In this document: piece after piece, positions 25,508 through 33,467 of the stretch
How the letters are laid out: the number at the start of each line of letters is the position of its first letter
How positions within the stretch are numbered: the first letter of the stretch is position 1
Origin: JAVBSC01 sp031547305
Lineage (GTDB): Bacteria; Desulfobacterota; Desulfovibrionia; Desulfovibrionales; Desulfovibrionaceae
Reading direction: 5' to 3'
DNA: 37,465 nucleotides
Assembly (NCBI GenBank): GCA_031547305.1
Contig: JAVBSC010000126.1
Location: 1 to 37,465, forward strand
Made by a program: the position numbers and the translations under genes
Notes under the pieces: model-generated
Database searches by the model: none
The model's input: only the letters and a program-made list of their open reading frames with translations
What the model was told of the DNA's origin: nothing

Positions 25508-26632
25508 TCACTCCCGGACCAAATCCAGAACCAGGAAATCCGGCGGGGTGAACAGGCGCATGGGGATGCGCCAGAAGGCCACCCCGTTGCTTATGAACAG
25601 GGTGCTTCGGCCTTTGGGCGAGGTCATGATGGAAAAGCCCTGCGGCCGTTTGAGCAGGCCGCGCAGGAGCAGGCCGGCCGGCCAGATCTGGCCGCCATGG
25701 GTGTGGCCGGAAAGAATCAGATCGCACAGACCTGCCGCGGAATCATCCATGGGCGGCCGATGGCTGAGCAGAATGGTGAAACGGGACTGATCCAGCGGTT
25801 CCAGCACCTTAAGCGTATCCACCGGATCTTCCTGGAACTTGGTGCGAAGGCGCGGGTCGTCCACCCCGGCTATGGTTATGGGGCCGATTTCCATCGCTTC
25901 GTCGCGCAGTACGCGTACTCCGGCCGTTTTGAAAAAATCCAGAGAGTTCCTGATTCCGGCATAGCCTTCGTGGTTGCCGAACACCGCGTAGCTGCCCAGG
26001 CGCGGCTTAAGGTTGCGCAGCAAAATGGCCTCCACCTTGCTGTTCTCCATGTTGCCGTCCACTATGTCTCCGCCCAGAAGCAGCAGATCCGGCTTTTGCT
26101 GGTGCATGGGGGCGAGAATACGGGCCAGGGTCCGTTCGCCCACCAGGTTATTCAGGTGCAAATCACTGAAAAAAACAATCCGCAGCTTATGCACGTCTTC
26201 CGGCAGTTTGTCGGTTTTGATCGTCCGGACAACTACCCTGGGATTGTAGGCCTCATACACCGCATAGAGCGCCAGGCACAAAGTCAGCCCCACAGTCAGG
26301 AGAACGCTGCGTGAAAGGGGCATCCAGCCCAGCGGATTGTTCCCCATAACCTTTCCCGCCACCCATAAAACCAGGCGCAGTAAATCCGCCAGGCCCATCC
26401 AGGTGCACAGAATGGCCGTCAGGGCAAACCATAACCCGTTAATCAGCCCCAGGGTTTCGTAAAAATAATCCCGACCGGCCATACGGATGAACGCCGGCCC
26501 CAAAACCACCGTCAACATCCATAAAAACAGGACGATTTGCCACCAGCCACGGCCGAAGGCCGCTGAAAACCGCCAAAATATATAGGCGTTCGCTAAAATC
26601 TGGAATGTCAGCATATAGGCAAAAAAATTCAT
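25508..26632 (-). CDS. Membrane-anchored metallophosphoesterase
   Basis: 374-residue protein. The first about 130 residues contain four or five hydrophobic segments; the rest is a calcineurin-like phosphoesterase. Metal-binding motifs are FFSDLHLN (154-161), GGDIVDG (187-193), GNHE (219-222), LLSHRPP with His291 and SGHTHGGQIWP (308-318). The family includes YkuE/YaeI-type enzymes suggested to act on UDP-sugar or lipid pyrophosphates at the membrane; the substrate here is unknown. No clear Shine-Dalgarno precedes the ATG at 26632; Met7 is an alternative start. Confidence 0.88.
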   Translation of the reverse strand: MNFFAYMLTFQILANAYIFWRFSAAFGRGWWQIVLFLWMLTVVLGPAFIRMAGRDYFYETLGLINGLWFALTAILCTWMGLADLLRLVLWVAGKVMGNNPLGWMPLSRSVLLTVGLTLCLALYAVYEAYNPRVVVRTIKTDKLPEDVHKLRIVFFSDLHLNNLVGERTLARILAPMHQQKPDLLLLGGDIVDGNMENSKVEAILLRNLKPRLGSYAVFGNHEGYAGIRNSLDFFKTAGVRVLRDEAMEIGPITIAGVDDPRLRTKFQEDPVDTLKVLEPLDQSRFTILLSHRPPMDDSAAGLCDLILSGHTHGGQIWPAGLLLRGLLKRPQGFSIMTSPKGRSTLFISNGVAFWRIPMRLFTPPDFLVLDLVRE

Positions 26633-26918
26633 TGTGTATGGATAATGCCTTTATTTGATTATTTGGGAAGGCTACTCCTCCCCAAACCCCTCCGCCGGCG
26701 GCGCGCCCACGGAATTCCGCCCACTTTCGCCGCGCTCATGTGGGGCGGGCAGCAGTCCTTCCAAGAGCGCGCTCACTTTGCTCTTAAGATTGCATGACTC
26801 TTCAAATATCTTTTGACCAAAGCTAGCGCGGCCTGAGCGTAGGTCAAGGCGCCGAGCCCCTTGTCGGGGAGATTGATGGGGCGGCGTTCCCCCTAATATA
26901 AGCGCTAATTAATGCGGG
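26633..26918. repeat. Intergenic region with GC-rich repeat blocks
   Basis: 286 bp between the metallophosphoesterase and pyrR. GC-rich blocks at both ends (CTCCTCCCCAAACCCCTCCGCC near 26675-26696 and CGAGCCCCTTGTCGGGGAG near 26853-26871) resemble pieces of the dispersed repeat family. A minus-strand frame with no ATG spans most of it and is not called as a gene. Confidence 0.35.
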
Positions 26919-27455
26919 TCAATCTTTGCGGAGAATGACGGAGTTTTCCTGATCGCATTCGGTCAGGAGCACATCGATATGTTCTTTGCGGGCGGTGTCG
27001 ATTTTCAGGCCGGTGTAGTCCGGGTGGATTGGCAGTTCGCGGTGTCCGCGGTCAACCAGGACCAGGAGTTCCACTTTGCGGGGCCGGCCGAAGTCCGCCA
27101 GGGCTTCCAGGGCGGCCCGGATGGTGCGGCCGGTAAAGAGCACGTCGTCCACCAGGAGCAGATTTTTGCCCTGCACGTCAAAGGGCAGCATGGTCGGGCC
27201 CACGGTGGGCTTGTTGGTCAGGGTGGTCCAGTCGTCGCGGTACAGGGTGATGTCCAGCACGCCGGTTGGAAGGGGGTGGCCGAGCCTGGTTCTAAGGCGT
27301 CGGGCCAGACGGTCGGCCAGGTATACGCCGCGCCTCTGGATGCCGATCAGAGCCAGGCGTTCGCAGTCTCCGTGCCTGGTCAGGATTTGTTCGCTGAGCT
27401 CATCCAAGGCCGCATCCAAGGCCGCGGAATCCATTAAAACGCTCGACTGGGTCAT
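26919..27455 (-). CDS. pyrR: Bifunctional pyr operon regulator / uracil phosphoribosyltransferase
   Basis: 178-residue PyrR. In Gram-positive bacteria it binds pyr mRNA in response to UMP, and it also makes UMP from uracil and PRPP. The type I phosphoribosyltransferase fold shows GIQRRGVYLADRLARRL (38-54), ITLYRDDWT (69-77) and the PRPP loop LLVDDVLFTGRTIRAA (100-115), with a C-terminal VDRGHRELPI. The ATG at 27455 has GGAGG about nine bases upstream. No pyr biosynthetic gene or attenuator is visible nearby, so it may act mainly as a salvage enzyme here (inference). Confidence 0.93.
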   Translation of the reverse strand: MTQSSVLMDSAALDAALDELSEQILTRHGDCERLALIGIQRRGVYLADRLARRLRTRLGHPLPTGVLDITLYRDDWTTLTNKPTVGPTMLPFDVQGKNLLLVDDVLFTGRTIRAALEALADFGRPRKVELLVLVDRGHRELPIHPDYTGLKIDTARKEHIDVLLTECDQENSVILRKD

Positions 27456-27595
27456 GGGAGAGCCTCCGCCCAAAATTTTTTAGCGCCTGATGCATTTATC
27501 CGGCGCGGAACTTATGCTATACTCTGTTTTAACGTTAAGGGCAATTACGCGGAGCATCCGCACGCCACGCCACCATCAAAACACGGGGAAGGCTG

Positions 27596-27868
27596 ATGAT
27601 CACCATGGACGAGAGCGCCAAAAGCATTCTTGACGAATACTTTGAAAAGGACAACCCGCCGCCGTTGCGCGTGTATATTCGGCCCCGGGCCACCCTGGGC
27701 AATATTCTCAGCCTCCAGCCTGGTTCCGTCAGCGAGCACGATGCCGTATTTCAGGTTGGCGGCTACACTGTGGTAATCAACAAGCGGCTTCAGGAACAGG
27801 TTGGCAGTGTAAGCATAGAAGGAGACGGCAAGGGGTTTGCCTTGAGTTCGGAGCGTCCTTTGTCCTGA
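27596..27868 (+). CDS. HesB/IscA-like protein lacking cysteines
   Basis: A 90-residue protein whose pattern (ESAKSILDEYFEKDNPPPLR, then VYIRP, EHDAVFQVGGYTVVINKRL, and a GSVSIEGDGKGFALSS end) matches small HesB/IscA-like proteins. A-type iron-sulfur carriers bind clusters through a CxGxxC-type loop and further cysteines. Here the loop reads RPRATLGNILSL and the protein has no cysteine at all, so cluster binding in the usual way is impossible. GGGGAAGG precedes the ATG; the fourth codon is another ATG. It is divergent from pyrR and ends at a terminator. Family assignment is moderately sure, function unknown. Confidence 0.68.
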   Translation: MITMDESAKSILDEYFEKDNPPPLRVYIRPRATLGNILSLQPGSVSEHDAVFQVGGYTVVINKRLQEQVGSVSIEGDGKGFALSSERPLS

Positions 27869-27896
27869 GGCTGAGGCGCGTAGAGCCGTGTTTACG

Positions 27897-27927
27897 ACAA
27901 AAGGCCCGGGGTATTCCGGGCTTTTTG
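27897..27927. terminator. Terminator between the IscA-like gene and the glycosyltransferase
   Basis: GCCCGG (27904-27909) pairs with CCGGGC (27916-27921), flanked by an A-run on the left and five T on the right, so it can act on both strands. The convergent glycosyltransferase stop codon lies immediately to the right. Confidence 0.8.
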
Positions 27928-29163
27928 TTATGTTCCGGTAGGGGCGCCAAGGTTGCGTTCCGCCATCCAGGCCAGTAGTTTTTTTTCCAGTGCGCGGTCC
28001 TGGTGGTTGCGGGCTATGCGCAGATAGGCCTGGGCCTTTTTACGCAGTGCGCGCGCGTCTGTCCGCGCTTCTCCGGCCTTTTGCATAAATATTCCCGCAT
28101 AGGCTGCCAGATCCCGCCGTCCGGCCCTGGTGGCGCTTTTGGCCCAGGCCGCGTAACTGGCCAGGCCCGGGTAATGGCTGCTTTGCCAAAAGCGCAGGTC
28201 CAAAGATTCGGCAAAGCGGCCCCGGCTTTCCAGCCAGGCGCAGACCGGATTGTAGCCGGCGGCCCAGAATGGTTCGGCCAACAGAGCGGCCAGGGCTTCC
28301 TCGCCCGGTTCCCGCAGCAAGGGCGTTAAATACGCTTCCTGTTCTTGGCTTAGAAAAAAATGCCAGTCCAGAAGCGGGCTGAGTTCCGCCAGAAAACCGT
28401 CGTTCACAACCAGGTGGTGCAAATCCGGTTTAAAATCCGCTCCGCAACGCTCTGTAAGCAGGGCTGCATTTTGGCTTTCGTTATCCTTGCGTCCGGCGGT
28501 CTGGCTTTCCAGATGAAGGATCACGCTTTGCGGCAGGCAGGCGTTTTTTTTGCCTGCCCGGCGCACGTTGCGGCAGAGTTCCAGATCCTCAAAACCGTTT
28601 TTGTAGCCCTGGTAAAATCCGCCAAAGGACCGGAACAAGCCAGCCGGGATCATCAGGGCGGCGCCGGTGATGGCCTGCAAATCCTTGCGGGCAAACCGGG
28701 TCACCCGGTGTCCCGCCGGAAAATGCGCGTAAATATGCTCCGGATGAAAAAAAGACAGGCCTATGCCCAGGTGTTGGACGCGCCGGTTTTCGTAAAGCAG
28801 CAGGGGGCCGGCCGCGCCCAGGCCGGAGTCTTCGTCGAACCCGTCGAGCAAAGGCGCCAGCCAGTCGGGGGTGAGCAGTGTGTCGTTGTTCAGGAAAAAA
28901 AGGAATTCGCCGGAGGCGACAGCTGCTCCGCTGTTGCATCCCCCGGCGAAATTGAGGTTTTGCTCATGGCGCAGGGCCGTAAAACGCGGTCCGAACAGTT
29001 GCCGGCCCAGCCCGCTCAGATCCGTGGCGGTGGCGTCCGTGGAGGCGTTGTCCGCGACAATGACTTCAAAATCCGGCCCCGGCGTATGCTCCCTCAGGCT
29101 TTGCAGGCATTTGGCGGTCAGATCCCAGCGATTATACACCGGAATGATAACGGAAAGCCTCAT
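27928..29163 (-). CDS. Family 2 glycosyltransferase
   Basis: 411-residue GT2 enzyme, likely adding a sugar to a surface glycan from a nucleotide-sugar donor. The GT-A domain shows LSVIIPVYNRWDLTAKCLQS (3-22), VIVADNASTDAT (34-45), FAGGCNSGA and the metal-binding LNNDT (91-95), with a later GFEDLELCRNVRRAG acceptor-side motif. Residues from about 250 on form an alpha-helical, Ala/Leu-rich extension of TPR-like appearance. It follows the UDP-glucuronate decarboxylase gene by three bases in the same direction, so the two are co-transcribed. Confidence 0.88.
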   Translation of the reverse strand: MRLSVIIPVYNRWDLTAKCLQSLREHTPGPDFEVIVADNASTDATATDLSGLGRQLFGPRFTALRHEQNLNFAGGCNSGAAVASGEFLFFLNNDTLLTPDWLAPLLDGFDEDSGLGAAGPLLLYENRRVQHLGIGLSFFHPEHIYAHFPAGHRVTRFARKDLQAITGAALMIPAGLFRSFGGFYQGYKNGFEDLELCRNVRRAGKKNACLPQSVILHLESQTAGRKDNESQNAALLTERCGADFKPDLHHLVVNDGFLAELSPLLDWHFFLSQEQEAYLTPLLREPGEEALAALLAEPFWAAGYNPVCAWLESRGRFAESLDLRFWQSSHYPGLASYAAWAKSATRAGRRDLAAYAGIFMQKAGEARTDARALRKKAQAYLRIARNHQDRALEKKLLAWMAERNLGAPTGT

Positions 29164-29166
29164 AAC

Positions 29167-30351
29167 CTATTTTTTGACCCGGCCAAAGGACCGCGCCGCC
29201 CTTGTTTTGGGTTGCGCCTTACCCGCCCTTGCTTTGGCCGCGATCAGGGGCAGTGGAGAAGCGGGAAGTTCCTGGGCCGGAGCGGCTTTTTTGCTCAGGC
29301 GGACTTTTTGGGAGCTTTGGCTGGAACGACCACCGGCGGTCTGGGCCGGAATATGAATGGCCGCCGCCTTGCCGGGCTGCGTCTTTGCAAAGCTGCCGCT
29401 GTTTTTACGGATTTCCGCTTCAAAATAGGCGATGGTTTTTTTCAGGCCTTCGCGCAAAGTCACCTGGGGTTCCCAGTCGATGCGGCTCTTGGCCAGGGAA
29501 ATATCCGGCTTGCGGCGGCAGGGATCGTCGCCGGGCAGGGGCTTGAATTCTATGTAGGAGCGCGAGCCGGTCAGATCTATGACGTTCTGGGCCAGTTCCA
29601 GAATGGTGAATTCGCCTGGGTTGCCCAGGTTCATCGGGCCGCAGAAATCGTCCGGAGTGTCGTTCATAAAGCGCACAAAGGCTTCCACCATGTCGTCCAC
29701 AAAGCAGAAGGAGCGGGTCTGGGCGCCTTCGCCGTACACGGTGATCGGCTTGTTCAAAAGGGCCTGCATGATGAAGTTGGAGACGACCCGGCCGTCGTTG
29801 GGGTGCATGCGCGGGCCGTAGGTGTTGAATATGCGGGCCACCTTGACGTTCAGGCCGTGCTGGCGGCGGTAGTCGAAGAACAGGGTTTCCGCCGCCCTCT
29901 TGCCCTCATCGTAGCAGGATCGTATGCCTATGGGGTTAACGTTGCCCCAGTAGCTTTCCTGCTGGGGGTGCATTTTAGGGTCCCCATACACTTCAGAGGT
30001 TGAAGCCTGCAAAACCTTGGCCCTAATGCGCTTGGCCAGGCCCAGAACGTTTATGGCCCCATGCACGGAGGTTTTCAGGGTCTGCACGGGATCGCGCTGG
30101 TAATGGATGGGCGAAGCCGGGCAGGCCAGATTGTATATTTCATCCACTTCAACGTATAAGGGAAACGTCACGTCGTGGCGGATCAGCTCAAAGCGCGGGT
30201 TGCCCATCATGTGGTGGATGTTGCCCCTGGTGCTGCAAAAAAAGTTGTCCACGCACAGAACTTCCGCCCCGTCGGCAAGCAGGCGCTCGCACAGGTGCGA
30301 ACCCAAAAATCCCGCGCCGCCGGTGACCATAACCCTTTTGTTGATAAACAT
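29167..30351 (-). CDS. UDP-glucuronate decarboxylase (UDP-xylose synthase) with basic C-terminal tail
   Basis: 394-residue NAD-dependent SDR enzyme that most resembles UDP-glucuronate decarboxylase, giving UDP-xylose. Motifs are VTGGAGFLGSHLCERLL (9-25), CVDNFFCSTRGNI, ACPASPIHYQRDPVQTLKT, TSEVYGDP (118-125), the catalytic YDEGK (Tyr147, Lys151) and VYGEGAQTRSFCFVDD. The enzyme domain ends near residue 317. A further about 77-residue tail is rich in Ala, Lys, Arg, Ser and Pro, strongly basic and probably disordered, and is not part of the usual family. The ATG at 30351 (GAGG upstream) is chosen because the Rossmann strand begins right after it. Confidence 0.88.
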   Translation of the reverse strand: MFINKRVMVTGGAGFLGSHLCERLLADGAEVLCVDNFFCSTRGNIHHMMGNPRFELIRHDVTFPLYVEVDEIYNLACPASPIHYQRDPVQTLKTSVHGAINVLGLAKRIRAKVLQASTSEVYGDPKMHPQQESYWGNVNPIGIRSCYDEGKRAAETLFFDYRRQHGLNVKVARIFNTYGPRMHPNDGRVVSNFIMQALLNKPITVYGEGAQTRSFCFVDDMVEAFVRFMNDTPDDFCGPMNLGNPGEFTILELAQNVIDLTGSRSYIEFKPLPGDDPCRRKPDISLAKSRIDWEPQVTLREGLKKTIAYFEAEIRKNSGSFAKTQPGKAAAIHIPAQTAGGRSSQSSQKVRLSKKAAPAQELPASPLPLIAAKARAGKAQPKTRAARSFGRVKK

Positions 30352-30565
30352 AGCTGCCTCATTTGCGTCGATATTCAAACGCGAATTGGTTTTTGCCTGT
30401 TGAAGCAAAATAGATGCCAGGGCGGTAATTTTTGGAATAAATATTTTATATCAAGTGATTACATTAATCAGGACAGTCTTTGCCCTGGGAAAATTTTGCT
30501 TGCGGCAAGCGTCCGGGTATGGTTTTTTGACGCGAACAAATTCTTATTAGGAGCCCATAAAAAGT

Positions 30566-30979
30566 ATGCGCATATACATAGCAGCGTCCTGGAAGCATCA
30601 GCACGCCGTGGAAATGCTCACCGCACGCCTGGAGCGGTCCGGGCACGAGATTCTCTCCTGGCTGCGCGAAGGCCGCCCGGAAGAAGCCTTTTTATCCAGC
30701 CGGGAGTTGGTGGCCTTTATCAATTCCACGGAGGGCCGCCGGGTCTACGACTTCTGCGTGCGCTCCGCCACCACCGCGGACCTCTTGATCTACCTGGGCC
30801 CCTCCGGCTGCGACGCCTGGGCCGAAGTGGGCGCGGCCCACGGCGCGGGCGTGCCCGTGCTCGGGCTGCTGGCCAAGTCGGAACTCGTTGGCCTGATGCG
30901 CCATATGGTCCACTCCTGGTATAATTCTGTTGAATCCTTGCTGGAAGCTGTTGAAGATATTAGGAAACAGACTAAGTGA
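30566..30979 (+). CDS. Nucleoside 2-deoxyribosyltransferase-like protein
   Basis: 137-residue protein with the nucleoside 2-deoxyribosyltransferase-like fold: MRIYIAASWK at the start (GxxR-type loop region), LERSGHEILSWL, and DLLIYLGPSGCDAWAEVGAA (72-91), in which Glu87 matches the catalytic Glu position, followed by GVPVLGL. Members exchange bases between deoxynucleosides or hydrolyse nucleotides; the substrate here is not known. TTAGGAG lies 12 bases before the ATG. It is divergent from the polysaccharide genes across an AT-rich gap and is followed by a GC-rich repeat. Confidence 0.72.
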   Translation: MRIYIAASWKHQHAVEMLTARLERSGHEILSWLREGRPEEAFLSSRELVAFINSTEGRRVYDFCVRSATTADLLIYLGPSGCDAWAEVGAAHGAGVPVLGLLAKSELVGLMRHMVHSWYNSVESLLEAVEDIRKQTK

Positions 30980-30981
30980 TA

Positions 30982-31115
30982 GTTGGGGGAGGCGCTACTT
31001 CCCCCAAACTCCCTCCGCCAAGGGGCCGTGTCCACTGGACCCCATCCAGGCCGCCGGCCAGGATGGGGGGCTGGGGGCAATCGCCTCCGGTGGGGCTTGG
31101 GGCGGAGCCTCAAAC
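30982..31115. repeat. GC-rich intergenic repeat copy with internal inverted repeat
   Basis: About 130 bp holding GGGGGAGGCGCTACTTCCCCC, CTCCCTCCGCCAAGGGGCCG, an inverted repeat CCATCC...GGATGG around 31043-31066, and a final GGGGCTTGGGGCGGAGCC. The block order (CCCTCC - AAGGGGCCG - GGGGCGGAG) matches the copies at 35.7 and 37.3 kb. No gene is present. Confidence 0.6.
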
Positions 31116-31138
31116 ATCAAAATCAGGAATCACATCAA

Positions 31139-32056
31139 ATGAAAACAGCTTTGGTGTTTGCCTGTGATGAAGTGTTCGCGCCTTTGGCCAAGGGGCTGGT
31201 GCTGTCGATTACGGACGAGGCGGAGCGCATTGCCCGGTACGGGGTTTTGCCGGATTTGCACTTCGTGGACATAGGCTGCGGGGCGGAATCGCTGGCCTGG
31301 CTGGCCGGGCGGGGTGTGACCGTGCACGCCTTCGCGCGCGTGGAATGGGATTTGCCGGCGGCCACGGCCAACTTCCCGCGCTATGCGGACGCCCAGCTTT
31401 GCCGTCCGCTGCTGCCCAAGCTGGCGCCTGGCTATGACGCCTATGTCTGGGTGGACTGCGACATCTGGCTCCAGGGGCACGATGTGCTCAAGGGGTATCT
31501 GGACGCCCTGGCCAGCGCGCCGGACAAGGCGATTCTGGCCCCGGAATGGCATTACGGATATGCCTTCAGCCGTAGCGCCAAGTCCGCTTTGAGCTTTGCT
31601 TATCATTTATATGAAATGTTTTATGACGGATTGACCGCCGAGGAATATTGCAAATACCCGATTCTGAATTCCGGCTTTTTCGCGTTGCGCGGGGCGTCGC
31701 CCATCTGGGAGGCCTGGCGGAATGAGGTCCGCGCCGTGTACGGGCGATCCGGGGAGCGCTCCACTTCTTTGTTGCATCTGGCGGAGCAGACCGCGTTGAA
31801 CAAGCTGCTCTATGAGCGCCAGGCCTATCTGCCCATAGATCCCCTGTATAATTACACCTGCGGATTTTCCGCCGTGCTGCGCGCTCCTTCCGGCAAAGTG
31901 GCCGTGGGCTACCCGCCCATGCCGGTGCTAAAGGCCGTGCACCTGGTGGATTTTAAGCGCTGCGGCGCGAATTACCTGCAAAAGGGGTTGCTCTACAAGG
32001 CCGGAGCCTATTTGAATGAAACCGAACTGGCCGCGCTACAGGCCATTTGCGCTTGA
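31139..32056 (+). CDS. GT8-like nucleotide-sugar glycosyltransferase
   Basis: 305-residue protein with a GT-A-like layout: N-terminal TALVFACDEVFAPLAKGLVL (3-22), a central AYVWVDCDIWLQGHDVL with the metal-binding DxD-type VDCD (105-108), a YPILNSGFFALRG segment typical of glycosyltransferase family 8 relatives, and a late KAVHLVDFK. It probably transfers a hexose during surface-glycan assembly, fitting the nearby GT2 and UDP-xylose genes, though it lies on the other strand. The ATG at 31139 is chosen because upstream in-frame sequence is GC-rich repeat; no strong ribosome-binding site precedes it. Confidence 0.75.
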   Translation: MKTALVFACDEVFAPLAKGLVLSITDEAERIARYGVLPDLHFVDIGCGAESLAWLAGRGVTVHAFARVEWDLPAATANFPRYADAQLCRPLLPKLAPGYDAYVWVDCDIWLQGHDVLKGYLDALASAPDKAILAPEWHYGYAFSRSAKSALSFAYHLYEMFYDGLTAEEYCKYPILNSGFFALRGASPIWEAWRNEVRAVYGRSGERSTSLLHLAEQTALNKLLYERQAYLPIDPLYNYTCGFSAVLRAPSGKVAVGYPPMPVLKAVHLVDFKRCGANYLQKGLLYKAGAYLNETELAALQAICA

Positions 32057-32088
32057 AGGATATTTTTTTGTGTTCTTGCGCGTTTTAC

Positions 32089-32116
32089 TTGACATCTTAT
32101 CAGGAATAATTATTAG
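32089..32116 (+). promoter_or_regulatory. Candidate sigma-70 promoter
   Basis: TTGACA at 32089-32094, a 16-bp spacer and TATTAG at 32111-32116, about 40 bp before the following ATG, in an AT-rich gap. Likely drives the small conserved gene at 32155. Confidence 0.5.
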
Positions 32117-32154
32117 TAATTCCATACGCGCAACCACAAGCCCTGGAGCAAGCC

Positions 32155-32499
32155 ATGCCGGATCTGCGAAGCTACGCCAATTTGCCCATTGACTGGAATC
32201 TCAGTCCGGAACACGCGGTGACTATGTATCTGGAGTGGGGCAACAACGACTGGCATTCGGAATACCCGCCGGTACGTTCCAAGGATGATTTTTCGCACTA
32301 CTTTGTGGTTGATACCTGGGGAGAGAAGCCCATAGTCCGCCTGGTCCGCCGGAACTCGGAAAACGCGGAAGAATTGATCAGTGTGGATATTCCGGAGCGC
32401 CTGCTGGGGGATTTGCGCAAGGAATTCGGGAAGCTGCGCGGCGTGTTCGAGCCGCCGGAAGCGGTAAAGGATTGGCTTAAGGCCGAGCTGGGGCGGTAG
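32155..32499 (+). CDS. Small conserved hypothetical protein
   Basis: 114 residues, soluble, acidic/aromatic, without signal peptide. Notable stretches are IDWNLSPEHAVTMYLEWGNN, YFVVDTWGEKPIVRLVRRNS and a C-terminal helical VFEPPEAVKDWLKAELG. I believe similar short proteins occur in Desulfovibrio relatives, but no function is known to me. GGAG lies about nine bases before the ATG, a good promoter precedes it and a hairpin follows it, so it is a monocistronic gene. Confidence 0.7.
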   Translation: MPDLRSYANLPIDWNLSPEHAVTMYLEWGNNDWHSEYPPVRSKDDFSHYFVVDTWGEKPIVRLVRRNSENAEELISVDIPERLLGDLRKEFGKLRGVFEPPEAVKDWLKAELGR

Positions 32500-32577
32500 C
32501 GATTGGGGGAAGTGATAAGGGGAGCCTCGGATTAATAGGCAATCTTGCGGACAACCATGGAGTCCGCTGTAACTATA

Positions 32578-32620
32578 GGCCCTGCCGGGCAAAAACCGGC
32601 CGGGCCCTTTGAATTTTGGC
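32578..32620 (+). terminator. Hairpin terminator in the gap before UPF0280
   Basis: GGCCCTGCCGG (32578-32588) pairs with CCGGCCGGGCC (32596-32606) with one mismatch around an A-rich loop, followed by CTTTGAATTTT. The T-tract is interrupted, so termination may be moderate. The rest of the 218-bp gap shows no gene; I checked it for an SRP RNA because such genes can lie near dnaX, and found none. Confidence 0.55.
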
Positions 32621-32717
32621 GGGGCCAAAACACCGTTTGGGGCCGGGGTCTGCTTGCCGCGGCTGCCCGGCATTCAGAGCGGTTGCCAAGCTGAAAGCTT
32701 GAGGTTAAAAGACCCGG

Positions 32718-33467
32718 ATGGACAGACTATCCTCTAATTTCCGTTTTTACCGCCGCCAGCCCAAGAACCGGGACGAGCGGGCCTTTCAGGTGCTGGTGGA
32801 AGAGACCGATTTATGGATCACCACCCTGGACGAGGGCAGTGAATATCTGCCGGAAATAATCCTGCCCAAGGTGCGTCTGCTGCGTTCTCAAATCAAGACA
32901 TGGATGGACATGCTGCCGGAGTTCGGGACCAGCCTGGAGCCGGTCTTTGTGCCGGAGCATGCACCGGAAATAGTTCGCAATATGGCCTGGGCCGGGCAGA
33001 TCATGGGCGTTGGCCCCATGGCCGCCGTGGCCGGGGCGCTGGCCGAATGCGTGGCCAGGGAGTTTTTGCATAAGATTCCGGAATTTATTGTGGAAAACGG
33101 CGGAGATACCTTCATGTGTTCCACACGGGAGCGCGTGGTGGCCCTGCTGGACGACCCGCAGAGCAAATCCCGGCTGGGCGTGAAGCTCCATCCATGGGAG
33201 TTCCCCCTGTCCATCTGCTCTTCATCCGCCAATATCGGGCATTCCTTGAGCCTGGGGCAGGGCGATCTGGTGGCCGTGCGGGCCAAAAGCGGCGCTCTGG
33301 CCGACGCGGCGGCCACAGCCTTTTGCAACATGCTCAAAACCGGCACGGATGTGGAAAAAGTCACGGGCAGGGCCAAGGAATTTGAAGCGCGCGGCATAGA
33401 CGGCGTTTTCGCCAAGTGCGGCGGCCAGGTGGGCGTATGGGGCAAAATGGAGCTGGTGGCCATATGA
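32718..33467 (+). CDS. UPF0280 family protein (ApbE-like fold)
   Basis: 249-residue UPF0280 protein. The family is related in fold to FAD:protein FMN transferase (ApbE), but its function is not established. Signatures are GVGPMAAVAGALAECVAREF (97-116), FIVENGGDTF (123-132) and ICSSSANIGHSLSLGQGD, the last resembling ApbE nucleotide-site segments. No signal peptide, so cytoplasmic. Its stop codon overlaps the dnaX start (ATGA), so the two are translationally coupled. Confidence 0.83.
   Translation: MDRLSSNFRFYRRQPKNRDERAFQVLVEETDLWITTLDEGSEYLPEIILPKVRLLRSQIKTWMDMLPEFGTSLEPVFVPEHAPEIVRNMAWAGQIMGVGPMAAVAGALAECVAREFLHKIPEFIVENGGDTFMCSTRERVVALLDDPQSKSRLGVKLHPWEFPLSICSSSANIGHSLSLGQGDLVAVRAKSGALADAAATAFCNMLKTGTDVEKVTGRAKEFEARGIDGVFAKCGGQVGVWGKMELVAI

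Noticed and set aside
26633..26918. Minus-strand coding frame of about 70 codons between pyrR and the metallophosphoesterase
   Set aside because: It has no ATG, lacks a ribosome-binding site and overlaps GC-rich repeat blocks; the protein-like look is probably a by-product of base composition.
32500..32717. Possible SRP RNA (ffs) gene upstream of dnaX
   Set aside because: Such genes can lie near dnaX in other bacteria, but the conserved GGAAG-GCAGC-type apical loop sequence of SRP RNA is absent; only a terminator-like hairpin is present.
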